Below are positions 33,541 to 45,900 of a stretch of 64,000 nucleotides of DNA, piece by piece (position 1 is the stretch's first letter; each line of letters begins with the position of its first letter). This DNA is from Holacanthus passer. Taxonomy: Eukaryota; Chordata; Actinopteri; Pomacanthidae. The stretch spans positions 3,102,501 to 3,166,500 of the forward strand of contig JAFREQ010000046.1 of NCBI GenBank assembly GCA_025331565.1, given 5' to 3'. A program made the position numbers and the translations under genes. The notes beneath the pieces were generated by a model. That model was not told the DNA's origin, ran no database searches, and saw only the letters and a list, made by a program, of their open reading frames with translations.

Positions 33541-36095
33541 ATCTTTTACGATATATTAGTTACGTAATTTCCTGTTAGTCTTGTGACCGGCGTTAAAAGC
33601 ACGACGCTGCTGGAAACATGTACAGGGAATGTGACCTTTGCTTGACCAGATGACTTTGCAATTAAGAAGACCATTAAGTTGTAAACCAAAAGCAGCAGAT
33701 TAAAATGTGCTGCATGTAATATTTCATCAGTAAGGACATCAGTCCTAATTAACTCTGCTATAGATAGTCCCGGGACGTCCTCAGCGCTCAGCACACAGGC
33801 CGTTCTGTCCTCCCTGCGCCGACACCAGGGAGCTGTTCAGATATTTCTCACCTGCATTTCAAATTCGTCATCAACACACAGCGAGGTTTCAAAGCGTCAA
33901 TTTGAATTACATGAGGGGGCTATAAGATCTGGCTGCAAATTGAATTTCCTGGTAGATGCTCATCTGTCCTCGTCGCTGGTCCGCTGTTACATTTTCAGTC
34001 AGATTGGGAGATGCATTGTTGGAAAGACTCAGTGATCCAGTTTTGATGAATCATTCTGCAGCATGTGTTTGGTAAATATTCAACTCAAAACTACTGCACA
34101 ACAAAATGCATGCTAGGTTCATATCTTCTGCAAAATGAGATAGATCTATTGCAGGTGATTGATAAATAAATCACACTAATCTTTTTTGATGAAAAGACAA
34201 ATGCTGACAAGAGGAATTGAGAATATGCAAATCTCTCCAGAGCACAGTCAAGCTTTCTCAATATTGCGAAACAGTCCTTCACCACTAAATACCATTTATA
34301 CATTAACGCTTCAGAAACTATCTTGTGACACAATCAAATTAAAACATCTAATAATGAACATGGAATAATCTGATAAAGGTGACATCTTAACATGACAGAT
34401 GAGATTTCATGTTGCTGCTTGAGCTGAGAATTTTAGGAAATGAAGAGACGTAGTAAAATGCTGCGGGTCGACGTACTGTTAGATTCCTGCATGTGGGAAC
34501 GAGCAAGATCAGAGATAATGTTAGTATCAACTGTCATACTCATAAAATCCTCTGTTTTCAATACGATAGAATACACTGTAACGTTCAGATGACATTAAAA
34601 GGCCTGTGTTCCTACAGCAGATGGCAAAAGAATCAAAGCAGGTCGAGAAGATGGCAGAAGGAAGAACAAGTGAGAAGCTTTAAATGCAGCTCTGAAAGAG
34701 AAGGTCTGGACTCCAGAGAGCAGTTAAAACAACAGCCTGAGCAATGACCTGCTACTTTCATCTGGACGACACATCCAGTTCCCAGCGCCAGCTTAGGTAT
34801 CAGCGCGCAGGACGCGACGGAGAGGGCGCTGCATTGTGCATGAGGCCGACCATCTGGCATCGTAAAAAAAAAACTGGGAACAGAGAGGCCCCACAGAGCG
34901 TCCGTCAAACGAGACAAACACGAGCGACGCTGAATAGCAGTTGTCAAGATTGACTTGTGGGTTTGTTTGGACAGCAGTATCTGTCAGAGCAAGTAAACAC
35001 GCTTCAAAGATTTGATTTCCATATATTATCATTTCAAGGACACGCTGATATGAACAGGTGCGTATTTGAGGTTGAATTTCCGAACACGATCCGTGTCCTC
35101 GATGTACCCCAAAGCTAAAAGGGAGAGTTCGACATTGTGGGAACGACACTTATTTGCTTTCTTTCTCAGAGTTAGATGAGACTGACTCTTATATCTGTCC
35201 ATTAAATATGAAGTCAGCCTGACTAAAGCTCACTAATTAACGTCTTATATCGCCTTTAAGCCTCACAAAAAAGAGACTTTGAGAAAATCGTTGTTATTAA
35301 TGAATAAACGTCACATTCTTTGGATTTTCCTGGAAAAGCCGTCCTGAGTCCTTTACACAGAAATCAGTCAGCTGTTAAAGGCAACCGAGAAAGTCAAGAA
35401 GGTCTCATATTCTAAGTTACGTTACAATCCATTCACACATTAAAAAAAAAGCCATGAGTACATATAAACAACTTCACATTCTTACATATTGCAGATTTAA
35501 GCCTATTAACTCGCGCTGAGCTGAGCATTAATCAATTAGATTGATTGACGGAAAATTAATCGCCAACAATTTTGATAATCATCATTGTTCAAGAAAAACA
35601 ATTTTAACAATTTCAAAATGTGAGGATGTGTTGCTGTTGTAAATTGAATATCTCTAATGTCATCCATGAAACATTGTCTACCCTAAAATAAAAGGACTAA
35701 ATATATCTGACAGCAGACAGCTCAGCCAGTGTCGTCTGGCTTCCTCATACAGGCCAGAACAGGTCGACATGACTCGAGGCTCAGACTGTGTGTGCAAACG
35801 GAACAGACACATAAAATTGGATCGAGCATTGTTTGACATGTAATATCAATTCAGCCGTGCCGTCCTCTGCCGGGGCATGACTGACATTTATGAACATCGC
35901 TCTGAGGTGTTTTATCATTTTAGGAATTAATATAAAAAATATTGGAGCCCGCTCTGCCGGTCGGATCCCACACCTCCCCGGGAAGAGTTCAGGCCTCTGA
36001 GAGCGCTGCAGGCCAAGAAATGTGAGGATCCTTTGTTAATCTCAATCCCAACCTGATAATGAGAAAGTCCATTATTTTCTTCAGATGGGAATCTA
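33541..36095. other. intergenic sequence with one inverted repeat copy
   Basis: No gene is supported. It contains a degraded copy of the repeat family seen at 11140, inverted, at about 35515-35660. The rest is unique AT-rich sequence. Confidence 0.4.
35515..35660 (-). repeat. teleost interspersed repeat (family of 11140), inverted degraded copy
   Basis: It shows TTAATCAATTAGATTGATTG, AAAATTAATCGCCAACAATT and TTTTGATAATCAT. This is the AT-rich inverted end of the family seen at 11140 and 21480. The internal part is poorly preserved. Confidence 0.55.
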
Positions 36096-36304
36096 CACTG
36101 AGTGGCCACTTTATTAGGTACACATGTAAAATCTGATGAACAGCTCAGCCATAGTTTCTACATTTACAAAGCCTATAATGTTAAGTATTAATTGTCTATA
36201 TGTTAATTATTGAGGTTGTAGTTTGCAGTAGGGTTGAATTGGTTTACATGGAATATTTGAAACCCATGGATGTATAGATGTACCTAATAAAGTGGCCAGT
36301 GAAT
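36096..36304. mobile_element. MITE-like element with terminal inverted repeats
   Basis: The left end reads CACTGAGTGGCCACTTTATT AGGTACA (36096-36122). The right end reads TGTACCTAATAAAGTGGCCA GTGAATG (36279-36305), its reverse complement apart from a few outer bases. The inner 19 bases (TGGCCACTTTATTAGGTAC) match exactly. The interior of about 155 bases has no transposase. The TIR is one I recognise as widespread in fish genomes, but I do not assign a superfamily. Target-site duplication was not resolved. Confidence 0.8.
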
Positions 36305-39115
36305 GTTGTGTTGAAGAAAAAGGGAAGATCATTTTCAATAAACCAGGCTCCATCTACATTTCTGACTATTTAACAGCAAATACTTTGACAGCAACAAAAC
36401 AAGATTGAACCAAACTAAATCTGAGATATTCCCAGCGTTCAAGGTTAAAGGTCATGATTTCCTGGACCCTCTTTCTGAGGCCGACTCAGTTGTTTACAAC
36501 CACATTTGCTTTTTGTGCAGTAGTGATGGTTAATGCTTTTGGTCCAGTCCTCTCTCGGGACAGCAGCATATCTGATTTAGCGTGTCGAGGGTATGTTCGA
36601 GGGTTCCAGTCCATGTTTAGAGTCAGACATCCTGTCTGTTCAACTCTCTCCCTGCCGGACTCATTAAGAAACTCCTTTCTAATAATAGGACCTCAACTCT
36701 AAATGATTATAACGTCTCTCTCCTCTGGAACTGCACCCTCTGTTATTTGATCTTAGCACAACATTCAGTACAATTTGCTTGAACTACTTTCAAAAGTGGC
36801 CTGAAGACGAGAGAAGCAGGAAGCCAGAAGGACCCAGGATCAACAGGACAAATCTGACTATACACACTTTTCACGTCAACAACCGAGTGTAACACCACAA
36901 ACACTTATCGCGTCTCGTCCCTCCTGATTCAGAAAAGCTATAAACACGTTTACCTTCAAACGCAGCCACGTTAATGTGCACACAATATCTGCAATCAAAC
37001 ATTTTCTCCTGCCCAAAAATCAAAATAGACCACACTGATAAGTCCACATGGAGAATTATGGATATATCCCTTCGAGTCTACAGACCATTATAGCGTCTTT
37101 CAGCTCATTGTCATTAAAATTCACTCTCTGCGCTCTCATCAGTGACTTGTCTCAATGTTAGTCACATTGCTTTTCTTTCCCCTGAGTCTTCTGAGAATTG
37201 TGACGCTGGATGAAGCTGAAGCACAAACTCAAGAGCAAACTGAACAGAAACCCTTTGTTCTTGCACTGATACAAACTCCAGCTTTGTTTTTTTACAGCTC
37301 ACTGATGGATAATGGGATTGCAGGTCAATATAATCAGTTAATTGTCACTGACTTCATGCATTCTCTGTGTAAAACGCTTAAGTATTCATCCTTTACAGTC
37401 TTTATGTCATTAGTGATGAAATCAGCGCAGCCGTGGGACGCCTCCGTGTAAAATCTGATTTCCATACTGTACTTCTGTAGATTTAAAGCCTGAATCAGTC
37501 TTATATATTTGTATTGTTACAGTGTTTGTATCTTTTGCTAAATAACTACGGATTAAAACCAAAACAAACAGGACATTAGCACTGAAAGGTAAGTTTGGCA
37601 TTTACCTAATTTGATTACCTGCTCTTTTATCGAACCCTAAACTGGATAATGTGAGTGGGAGGCTTTTCAGTACAACTCCTCTGGGAACATTGGACCATGT
37701 TCTTGTCAACAAGTAGCAGCATGAGTCATCCATTAAAGAGAAGTGCTTCCTGCAATCTGAGGGCGAGTCGAAAATAGACTGTGTCATTACAGATGTTCGC
37801 TCTGCCGTTCATTCAAGGCTTTTAATGCTAGCCTTTTAAATAAACGCTCCAATGAAAGTTCAGATGGTGAAACACACTTTACCATCTCGACATACACAAT
37901 ATATCTGCCATACATTCGTTTTCTCTATTGCTCCTGTGTCCCTGCTTTGTGTCCAGATGGAAAGTGACCTTGCATTAAATAGTTCGCTGTGCTTTGTGCA
38001 AATTTGGGTTTTGACTGTCTATTGCATGAGCTCTAAATTGTTTAGAATGTTTTCTCGTGTCACATGCTCATTTCATAATGCTCTATTCATAACCTAGTCT
38101 CCGAAGAGACAGTAAAAATAACCTCAGTTTTAGGGGGTGGATGCAAAAACAGTAAATCTTACAGGATCATGCAATCTGCACTAAATACAGCGTTTGTGAA
38201 GCTCAGATTTTTTGAGACTGTCAAACGTGTTATGATAGTTTTCAATGGCGCTGGTCTCCTTTTGCCTTGTGAGTCTTGAGGCTGCACCTCAGAGTCCAGC
38301 ATCGCTGTTTCAGGTTGTACCCAGTTGATTTATTGAACTATTGACGCCCACCAAGCACCAGACACTTCCTGGGAGGATCGCTCCAATATGTGGCACCAGA
38401 GGTGGCCTTCAGTTTCCTCATTCTGAGAATAAGGTTCTCTGCTATCAAATGAATGGCTGAATCACGGGGCTCCATGTAAATTACCATTTGTCTGGCTCTC
38501 ACTTGTGACCAGCTTGACTTTGGTGATTCTATCAGCATGGCCGCCACAGCATGTTAGCCTTAATCTGTGTGTTTACGTTTGAACACTTATTCCTTTAACT
38601 TGCTTCATTTTTCACAATATTTTAAAAGACAAACTTGCACTTGTACAGTTTCCACAGAATAAGAACACAGATATTTCCATCTTTGTCCGTCGCACCGTGC
38701 CGCTCGTAATGAGAGAGTGAACGCGTCTCCACCAAGCTGATTATTGCACGAGCCTATAATCTGTGAACATCTGCAGCTTCACCAGTCTGTCGCCACTCGT
38801 CTCCACAGGGTGAGAGATCTGCCAATAGCAGATTTGTCTACTCTCACTTTAGAGAATTACCTCTGGACACGAGTCAAATAGAGAGCCATATTGATCTGAT
38901 ACTGTACGTGCATATATCATACCAGATCTATATTTATGACACATTGTCAGTGGAGCACAGTATGTAAAGGGCAAGTCGAATGCATCAGTGCACAGGCTGT
39001 CAAACGAAGTGGCAGGATGGAGGGATGCAGCAGCCGGTGCAGGAGTTAATGAGCTGTACATTAGAGCAACCTAACCACGACTGTAGTACCAACAATTTAA
39101 TGATACCATAACATA
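36305..39115. other. intergenic sequence, no gene seen
   Basis: Unique AT-rich sequence. Short open frames on both strands have no recognisable products. The part at about 38660-38830 is less AT-rich and could be regulatory; this is weak. Confidence 0.4.
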
Positions 39116-39285
39116 ATGCTAATAGGGGCCATATTTCTGCACAATGACTTCTTTAACATTGGATAGGACATTTTGCATAGAATACTTTCAATTACGTAAA
39201 TTCTTTTACTTGTAGTGGAGTATTTTTACATTGTGATTTAAGCAAATGATCTGAATACATCTTCTACCACCAAAACATAGAAGAC
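39115..39285 (-). repeat. teleost 'AAGTACTTAAGTAAAAG' repeat, inverted fragment
   Basis: It contains AAATTCTTTTACTTGTAGTG GAGTATTTTTACATTG and GATCTGAATACATCTTCTAC CACC. On the minus strand this reads as GGTGGTAGAAGATGTATTCA GATC..., the start of a common fish repeat. The same family occurs at 57560 and 62490. Confidence 0.65.
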
Positions 39286-39800
39286 AAATAAAAAGCCATT
39301 TGAAGAAGCCATGTCTCATTATCTCTATATCTAAAAGAGTTTTAACTCAAGAAACCACTTAAGGCAACACAAACCACAATCCAGCACAATATATAATAAA
39401 TGCAAACTCCTGTTCAACACCAATGCGACGGTAAATCATATAAAGGTGTTTCAATCGCTGTATTTTTCGACAGGTTCCTGTTGAACAGTAGCTCATTGTT
39501 GCGTTGATTCCAGATCCCGCGTTGATGAAATGAGCAGCTGTAAGCTACGTGTTCCTGTGGCGGTTAAGACTGTGCCATGCTGGCAGACCAAGTGAAGCAA
39601 ATCCAGTCTATCCCAATTATACAGTGGAGCGCTTTACTCCACTTACTGAAGTAAGTGCATTACCCACTAATCAGTGCCTGGCTGTACTTGTTAGTGCATG
39701 ACCTTCCCTCATATTCATGCCAAGGTAAGTGCTCCTGGCAAATTAGCTCCAATTTCCCCATCACACTGAATTCTCCTATTCATATGCAAAGTAGGATTAA

Positions 39801-39999
39801 CACCCTGATTCCAAAAAGCTGGGACGCCGCGCAAAAGTAAAATAAAAACTGATGGCAATGATTTGCAAATACTTTTCAACCTATATTCAATTGAGTACAG
39901 TACAAAGACAACATATTTACTTTATTTCAAACTGATAATCTTTTGTTTTTAGTAAATATAAATTATTCTGAAGTTGATGTCAGCAGCATGTTCCAAACG
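39801..39999 (+). repeat. end fragment of a common teleost DNA-transposon-like repeat
   Basis: It starts CACCCTGATTCCAAAAAGCT GGGACG, then ATGATTTGCAAATACTTTTC, CTATATTCAATTGAGTACAG and GCAGCATGTTCCAAA. I recognise this as the terminal region of an abundant fish element. The transposase part that follows in full copies is absent here. Confidence 0.75.
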
Positions 40000-41799
40000 T
40001 AAGTGTTTGGAAACTGAGGACACTAAGTTTTGAAGTGAGTATCTTTTCTCGGCCAATAACATGAGCTCACTGATAATCATGTTTAGCACGCAGATATGAC
40101 AGCGGCATCAATCTTCACATCCCACTCTTGGCAAGATAGCCTCTAAGTTTATTTCCCAAAATGAACTAGTCCTTTAATTTCCTCCTCAGTGATTCTGGAC
40201 ATATTGCTGTTGGTGAATGAGTGCAGCTCCGTCACACAACTCAACTAAGATCACAACACATTTTATTTTTTGACATTCAGTCGACTTGTTGCTTCATTGA
40301 ATTCCCCTTGATGTCTTTGGACTGAGTGGAAGAATGAGAACATAACTGATGCCATGAAGTAGAGACGATAAATTAGCCACAATTAATCATTACCTTCAAT
40401 CTTAATGCTTGTGATGCACAAAAAGCACCAAAGATAATTCTGCATGTTCCACTGCAGTGAGCATGAATGTACATCAAGTCGACCTCATGCTCGTACGTGA
40501 GCTGGTGAATCACACACAAACACACTGACTGGCTCACTAAAGCCTTTCTCTACAGTCCCACAGTTACGTTGTCCTCGATGTTTCTCATAACTGTTGAGAA
40601 TAAAATCAAAAGTCACAAGGTTTTTGTCTGTTCTGACTATAAAAGTACTATTGTTCTGCAGATAGTATAGTCGCTCCGACCGTAACAGAAACGTACAGCC
40701 TTAAATGAAACTCCTTGTCCTATAATAAAATAATTATCCTTATTTATGGCATCAGTTATGTTCTTTTCCGCTCACAGTCCTCAGACTTCCAGGAACTTAA
40801 TGTAGATCATGTTACAATCCAGTAACCTTTAGGGAACCTTTGAAAAGTTTCGTGAATGCTTTTGGAAACCACCGCGGGTAAAAGTCTCTTTTGATTCTCT
40901 AGTTATCTGGGACAACCTCAATCCCGCACTTATGTTAATCCATCCGTTGCAGCACCATGCAGTCGGTGCCTGTGACACGGGCCTGAACCAAAGCAGATTT
41001 GCAGTGATCTACAAACCCGGATGGCAAACACAGAGTCTGAGCCAGGGCCTCTTACGCAAGTTGCGCCAGCTGTGGCTCTTTGGGCTGTGCATGCAGGGAA
41101 TGTGTTTATGTAACGTTCATTGGGCCTTTTTCACTTCACACAGCAGGTCCTGAAGAAGGTGGAGATCATGCACTTGCATTAGTTTTATTTAGGAACTTTT
41201 AACCTTCCTAAGACTATTTTTAAAAGCCCTCACTGTCTGTCTGTAAGCAGTTTTATCATTGTTTTATTTGAATTCTCTTTTCACTTTTCTGTCCTTCAAT
41301 ACATTTGTAAATTAAACTTTCCTCAGTGTGGATGTGAACAGCAGCTCTTGTGTAGCCACAGATTATCAGATGACAGTTTGGGCTTTGAACATATGGAAAA
41401 ATGCAAAACCTACAGTTTCATCTCACACTTTGAGGCAACATTTGAAATAACATGGAAAATAATATCACAGTTGTCAAAACCATTAACAAGCAAATCATGG
41501 ATGGATGTTTTTATCATTCAATTAGGTTCAAAATCTCCACTTAATGAAAATATAGGGTGTTAGATTTACTGTTTAATTCAGTATAAAATGTAAACATTTA
41601 TATATGTTGTGGTTGTTCTAGATCATCTGGATCAATCATTCTAGAGGATATCAAAAAAATATGCATTTTGTTGTTTAATTTGGAAGATTTTTTTGACCAA
41701 TGCATTCTTGTTCTTGCAGGATTTCCCACTTTAGAGCGAGACAGAATCACTCACTCTTTTCAATGGTCATAAGATCCTAAGCAAGCGTCATGACTGATG
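40000..41799. other. intergenic sequence, no gene seen
   Basis: Unique AT-rich DNA. I see no coding exon, RNA gene or clear repeat. Confidence 0.4.
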
Positions 41800-42135
41800 T
41801 GAGCAGGACAACAGGAACAGGACCCGAATGGAAGCCGTCACAAAAATAGGGTTCGAGGTGTACAAGACTATGAGGCAGGCAGGTAGGTACAGGTGACAGG
41901 ATTCTAGGAAACAGGCTTCAAGGTACAGGTAACAGGCGTGAGAGCGAAAGGCATGAAACAACAGAGCAACATCGACGAACTGGCAGAGGAACAAGGGATC
42001 TGGGCCAGTGCACCTACGAGTGGCTGATGAGGGAGTGAGGAGCAGGTGGGGAGACGGGCGGGGAAGCTTAGGTGAGGGGAATGAGGTGATCGCCGGGCGG
42101 ATGGGAGGGGCGGGATGTGGAGGGAAGGGAGGAAA
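41800..42135. repeat. probable degenerate interspersed repeat, purine-rich
   Basis: It is rich in ACAGG and GAGGG units (CAGGTGACAGGATTCTAGGA, AGAGGAACAAGGGATCTG, GAGTGGCTGATGAGGGAGTG AGGAGCAGGTGGGG). The style resembles fish retroposon tails, but I cannot name a family. It is markedly more GC-rich than its flanks. Confidence 0.4.
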
Positions 42136-42214
42136 GTCGGCGGGCATCTGGCGGGTAAAGAATACGGCAGTCGGATATCGTGATGTAGACGTTGTAGTTT
42201 TAAGAAATGTTACT

Positions 42215-42345
42215 CTTTAAAGCGTAAGCAGCATTTTACTGTTGTAGCTGGTCGAGATGGAGTTTTATACTTTAACTTTACACTATCGGCCAGTTCAAAG
42301 TAAGATAAGATAAGGTAAGATGCACCTTTATTTGTCCCACAATGC
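42215..42345 (+). repeat. two short teleost repeat fragments
   Basis: AGCGTAAGCAGCATTTTACT GTTGTAGCTGGTCGAGATGG matches the 3' part of the family seen at 62490. It is followed by AAGATAAGATAAGGTAAGAT GCACCTTTATTTGTCCCAC, a frequent fish repeat tail. Confidence 0.6.
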
Positions 42346-43029
42346 CATAATGGTGGCTCGGAGTCCGGCCCTGTTTTCCTGAGGCAGAGAATCAGCGCCT
42401 GATCTGTGCTAAGCCCTGGAGCTTAAATCCCTCTCAGACGCTCATTAATGCGCTCGCTGTGGGACCACACCGGGGTTATGTCACTCTCCTGAGCCCAGAC
42501 CCCGACCCCGTGTCTGACAGAGGGATCTTCTCCTCCCCCATCCTCCTCCTCCTCCTCTTCATCCTCTTTCATTTCGTCTTTAAACACTGCCTCTCAGCCT
42601 CTGACACCTTCTGACCTTTCCAACACCTCATCCCCTCCACAGGTTCCTCTAAATATGACGGCACAAAGAAAGAGTCAAGAGACGAGAGATAATCATTCAG
42701 TTGCGTATCGATGCAGACGATTGATGTTCACCTTTCTCCCACATCAGTGCAGCTCCTGAAACTATTCAATCTGAACATATTTATTTCTTATTGATACTGC
42801 TGGAAAAAAACACAACTTTTACTGCAAATATTTGAATGCATTATTGCATTTACAGCACCTCTCATTACAAATGTCACCTCTCAGGCCTCAGGATTGAAAG
42901 TCTGGAGTTATACTTGGCCTCACTGACAACTTAAGAAAACAAAAAAAGCGGCTTCTGTGGTCGGCTGAGCTGAGAATAAGTCCAGGCAGCCGATTGTGAA
43001 ATTTGTATTTAGCTATACATAGCATCCGT

Positions 43030-43225
43030 TAGCTATACCTGCTTATCCTTGAGGGTCGCGGGGGGGGAGCCAATCCCAGCTGACACTGGAGGAGAGGCGG
43101 GTTCATTAGGTTGCCAGTCAGCGTCAATCACAGAGCTGACACATAGACACATGCACATGAGAGACGTGCAAACTCCGTGCAGAGGTCTCAGCAGGCCGGC
43201 AGGTTCGAACCCAGAGGCGACATTT
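43030..43225 (+). repeat. teleost interspersed repeat fragment
   Basis: It contains CCAATCCCAGCTGACACTGG, AGGCGGGTTCATTAGGTTGC CAGTCAG, ACACATAGACACATGCACAT, CGTGCAAACTCCGTGCAGAG and GCAGGTTCGAACCCAGAGGC GA. These blocks, in this order, belong to a very common fish repeat; internal blocks are deleted here. The GGTTCGAACCC piece looks tRNA-like, but no cloverleaf is present. Confidence 0.75.
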
Positions 43226-44682
43226 CCCTTTGCAATTTCAACTCATTGATTTGATCGAACGTCTCTGGTTCAAGTGTGTTTTGAAGAGCGATGACTCTAC
43301 AAAACAGAACCATCCTATTTGAAATGATTGCCACGTGTGCCTCCTCTTCTCGCTGTTTCAAACGATGATCCGACACTGTATCGTGCAAGAAGCGAAGTTC
43401 ACATCTCGTGATGAACGACTCCGAGAAATAAAGCAGCAAGTGATGACTGACAGAGTCCAAACATAATGGAAACTGTTGATCATGTGAGAGCCATATGTTC
43501 AAGTCTTATTGTGTTTCTGCTGATCGCTCATGAGGTTTGATGGAGAAAATACTGAGCAGTTGAGTGACATTCAAAAGTGAAGTTTGGTTCTCCAGAGCAA
43601 GTTTAGAGAATAATTGGCAAAATAATCTTAAAGCTGCACTAATCAATATTTTTATACTAACAACTGATTAAATTACTATGTTTAAGTCTCGTCCACCCAG
43701 TTTGCAGATGCGACAAGCAGCTTTTTTACTCACAAAAGTTCTGATAAACCAACTTCATTCTTTCTGCCCAGTGTCCAACAGCGGTCAGACGAGATTATCA
43801 ACCTGAACATAGTGAAGCATTTAGCAGCTAAATTTGGAGGCAAATTGTTCCCTGAGGAGTCGCTGGAGAGCAAAAACAGCTAAAATGAAGGTGAAGACTG
43901 GACTTAAATTCATCAGACAGACAAACACACGACTCCAAATGAACTATAATGTTGCTCCATATATGTAAACAGGCAACTGTTTGCTCACACTTGACAACGT
44001 CATGTTAGTCAGCGTCGGTCGGGCCTGAAGACTATGAGTTTGAAAATGAAGAAAAAAATGGAGGTGTGGTGAACGACTGGATTACAATAAAAAGCAAAGT
44101 TGTCTTAATGTGTGAACATATTTCGCATAGGTGAAAAAGCAACTGGGGAGGTCATTTTGATTTATGTGTTTCCACCGCTATCACATGTCTGTTTAGAGAA
44201 AGCTGAAATCATGATATAATACAACTGAACTAAATAAGCTGGTGACACAAGTACATTCACAAAGCATATAAACTTACAATGTGCAATAACTTTGAAAAGT
44301 GTTTGATGACCCAGCACCGTTTGCTATCTGAGCTCACAGAGAACACAGTTTGTTAGTCCACCCGCCACTTAGCAGCCTCCAAAAACCACAGCATCATCAT
44401 CGTCCTCTCATTTCACTGCAACTACACAGACCTCGAAGGTTTTAATCAACGCGCTCTTTGTATTTCGCCACACGTGGAGTCGGCCGCGCTTTTCAAGTCC
44501 CAGAATCTATTTCGAACTGAACGTTTCATGACATGACGCTCAGGTAGAATCGAGTGTTTATTTATTCAATCGTCGCAACGCGAGCTTTTCTGCGAATTCT
44601 GAAAATAACGTTCTTTTATTGGTTTGTTCACAATCTCCATATTGTTTACTTTAGCGTTCGCTCGCCCACGTTCAACCAGCCA

Positions 44683-44737
<55 letters not shown>

Positions 44738-45494
44738 TACTTTTGCTTGTGTCTACATTGCATCATTCATCATGCCTTTTCAGAAAGGACCTTATCAACA
44801 CAGAACATGTCACATGATTAGATGGTTGGGAACAGGACATCCACGACAGTTTGAACTGTTGCATAATCATCAAGGATGTTTTCATTGCGAGACAAGAGCG
44901 ATCAGCAGCAGCTCCTGGATTACTTTAATTACACCTGCAAGATTACACATCTTAAAGCAAAGACAGTAAAGTGGAATTCACACTGACACCTCTCCTTTGG
45001 AAAAAAGAAAAGCAGAAACCATATGAAGTGCATTTTCTAACACAGAAGCAGTAGTTTCTAACATTTCCAGCATGAGATCGGACCTTCTCCTGCACAATAA
45101 GCCTGCTTCTCCCTGTGTGCGTGATGGGCCGGCGGCTCAGGACTAAAACTCGGCCCGGAGCCATTAGTTGCAACATGAGATATGAGAGCTGGGCTGGAGT
45201 TTTGGCTTCCCCCCAAGTCACAGAATGTACTTGAACAAATTCCAGCAGCAAAAGTTAATACAGGCCAGAGTGGATTTATCTATCTGTGTCTCAGATTGCA
45301 TGTGTCTGCAGGAACAAGAAATCTTCCCACCACTTTTTTCTACATCTCTGCTTCTTTATTTCTTTATTATTTGTCGTCCGAATGACCACAAACTCTTTAA
45401 AGACACATATAATAACTGCAGCTCCAGTTCACACTGTCAACACATCGTGTGTTCATCTGTTTGAGAAAGTGATTTGGTTTTATTTTTAGCCGTG
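43226..45494. other. intergenic sequence with a CA microsatellite
   Basis: No gene is supported. A pure (CA)n tract of about 48 bases lies at 44688-44735. Otherwise unique AT-rich sequence. Confidence 0.4.
44688..44735. repeat. (CA)n microsatellite
   Basis: An uninterrupted dinucleotide run of about 24 units, the longest in the window. Such tracts are often length-polymorphic and cause spurious Cys/Val or Thr/His open frames on either strand. Confidence 0.95.
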
Positions 45495-45900
45495 CGTGAC
45501 CTTTGACACAGACATTCGTGGTCCCCAGAGGGAGAAGCCCGCTGACTTTTCCTCTCCTCCTTTACTTTACTTCTTTACTGTCTGTGAAATGTCTCGACAA
45601 CAATTGGATGCATTGCCATTAAATTTGGTGCAAACATTCATGGTACCCAGAGGATGACTCTCTATTACTGTGGTGATCCCCTTATTTTTCCTTTACTGCC
45701 ACCAGCATGTCGACATTGTAACTTACCCAGTAAAATATCTCTACAAAATGTGTTGGCACACATATTGACACAGACGATCATGATCCCAAGAGAATTTTAA
45801 AAACTCTGGTAATCTCTTAACTTTTCATCTAGCGCCACCAACAGGCCAAACATTTCATTTTGTTTAAAACTTTGGTTTATGACCAGACACCTACAAAAAC
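45495..45900 (+). repeat. teleost interspersed repeat (CTCTAGCGCCACC family), three-unit copy
   Basis: Three successive modules recur about every 135-140 bases: TGACTTTTCCTCTCC at 45544, TTTTTCCTTTACTGCCACCA GCATG at about 45684, and CTTTTCATCTAGCGCCACCA ACAGG at about 45821. Between them are GTCTCGACAACAATTGGATG CATTGCC and CCCAGAGGATGACTC. Same family and orientation as 30775-33530. Confidence 0.75.

Noticed and set aside
43188..43225. GGTTCGAACCC in 43205-43215 as a tRNA T-arm
   Set aside because: No acceptor stem, D-arm or anticodon arm fits upstream; the flanks match a common fish repeat.
44554..44821. Overlapping frames with long Thr/His or Cys/Val runs
   Set aside because: These are products of reading the (CA)n microsatellite at 44688-44735.
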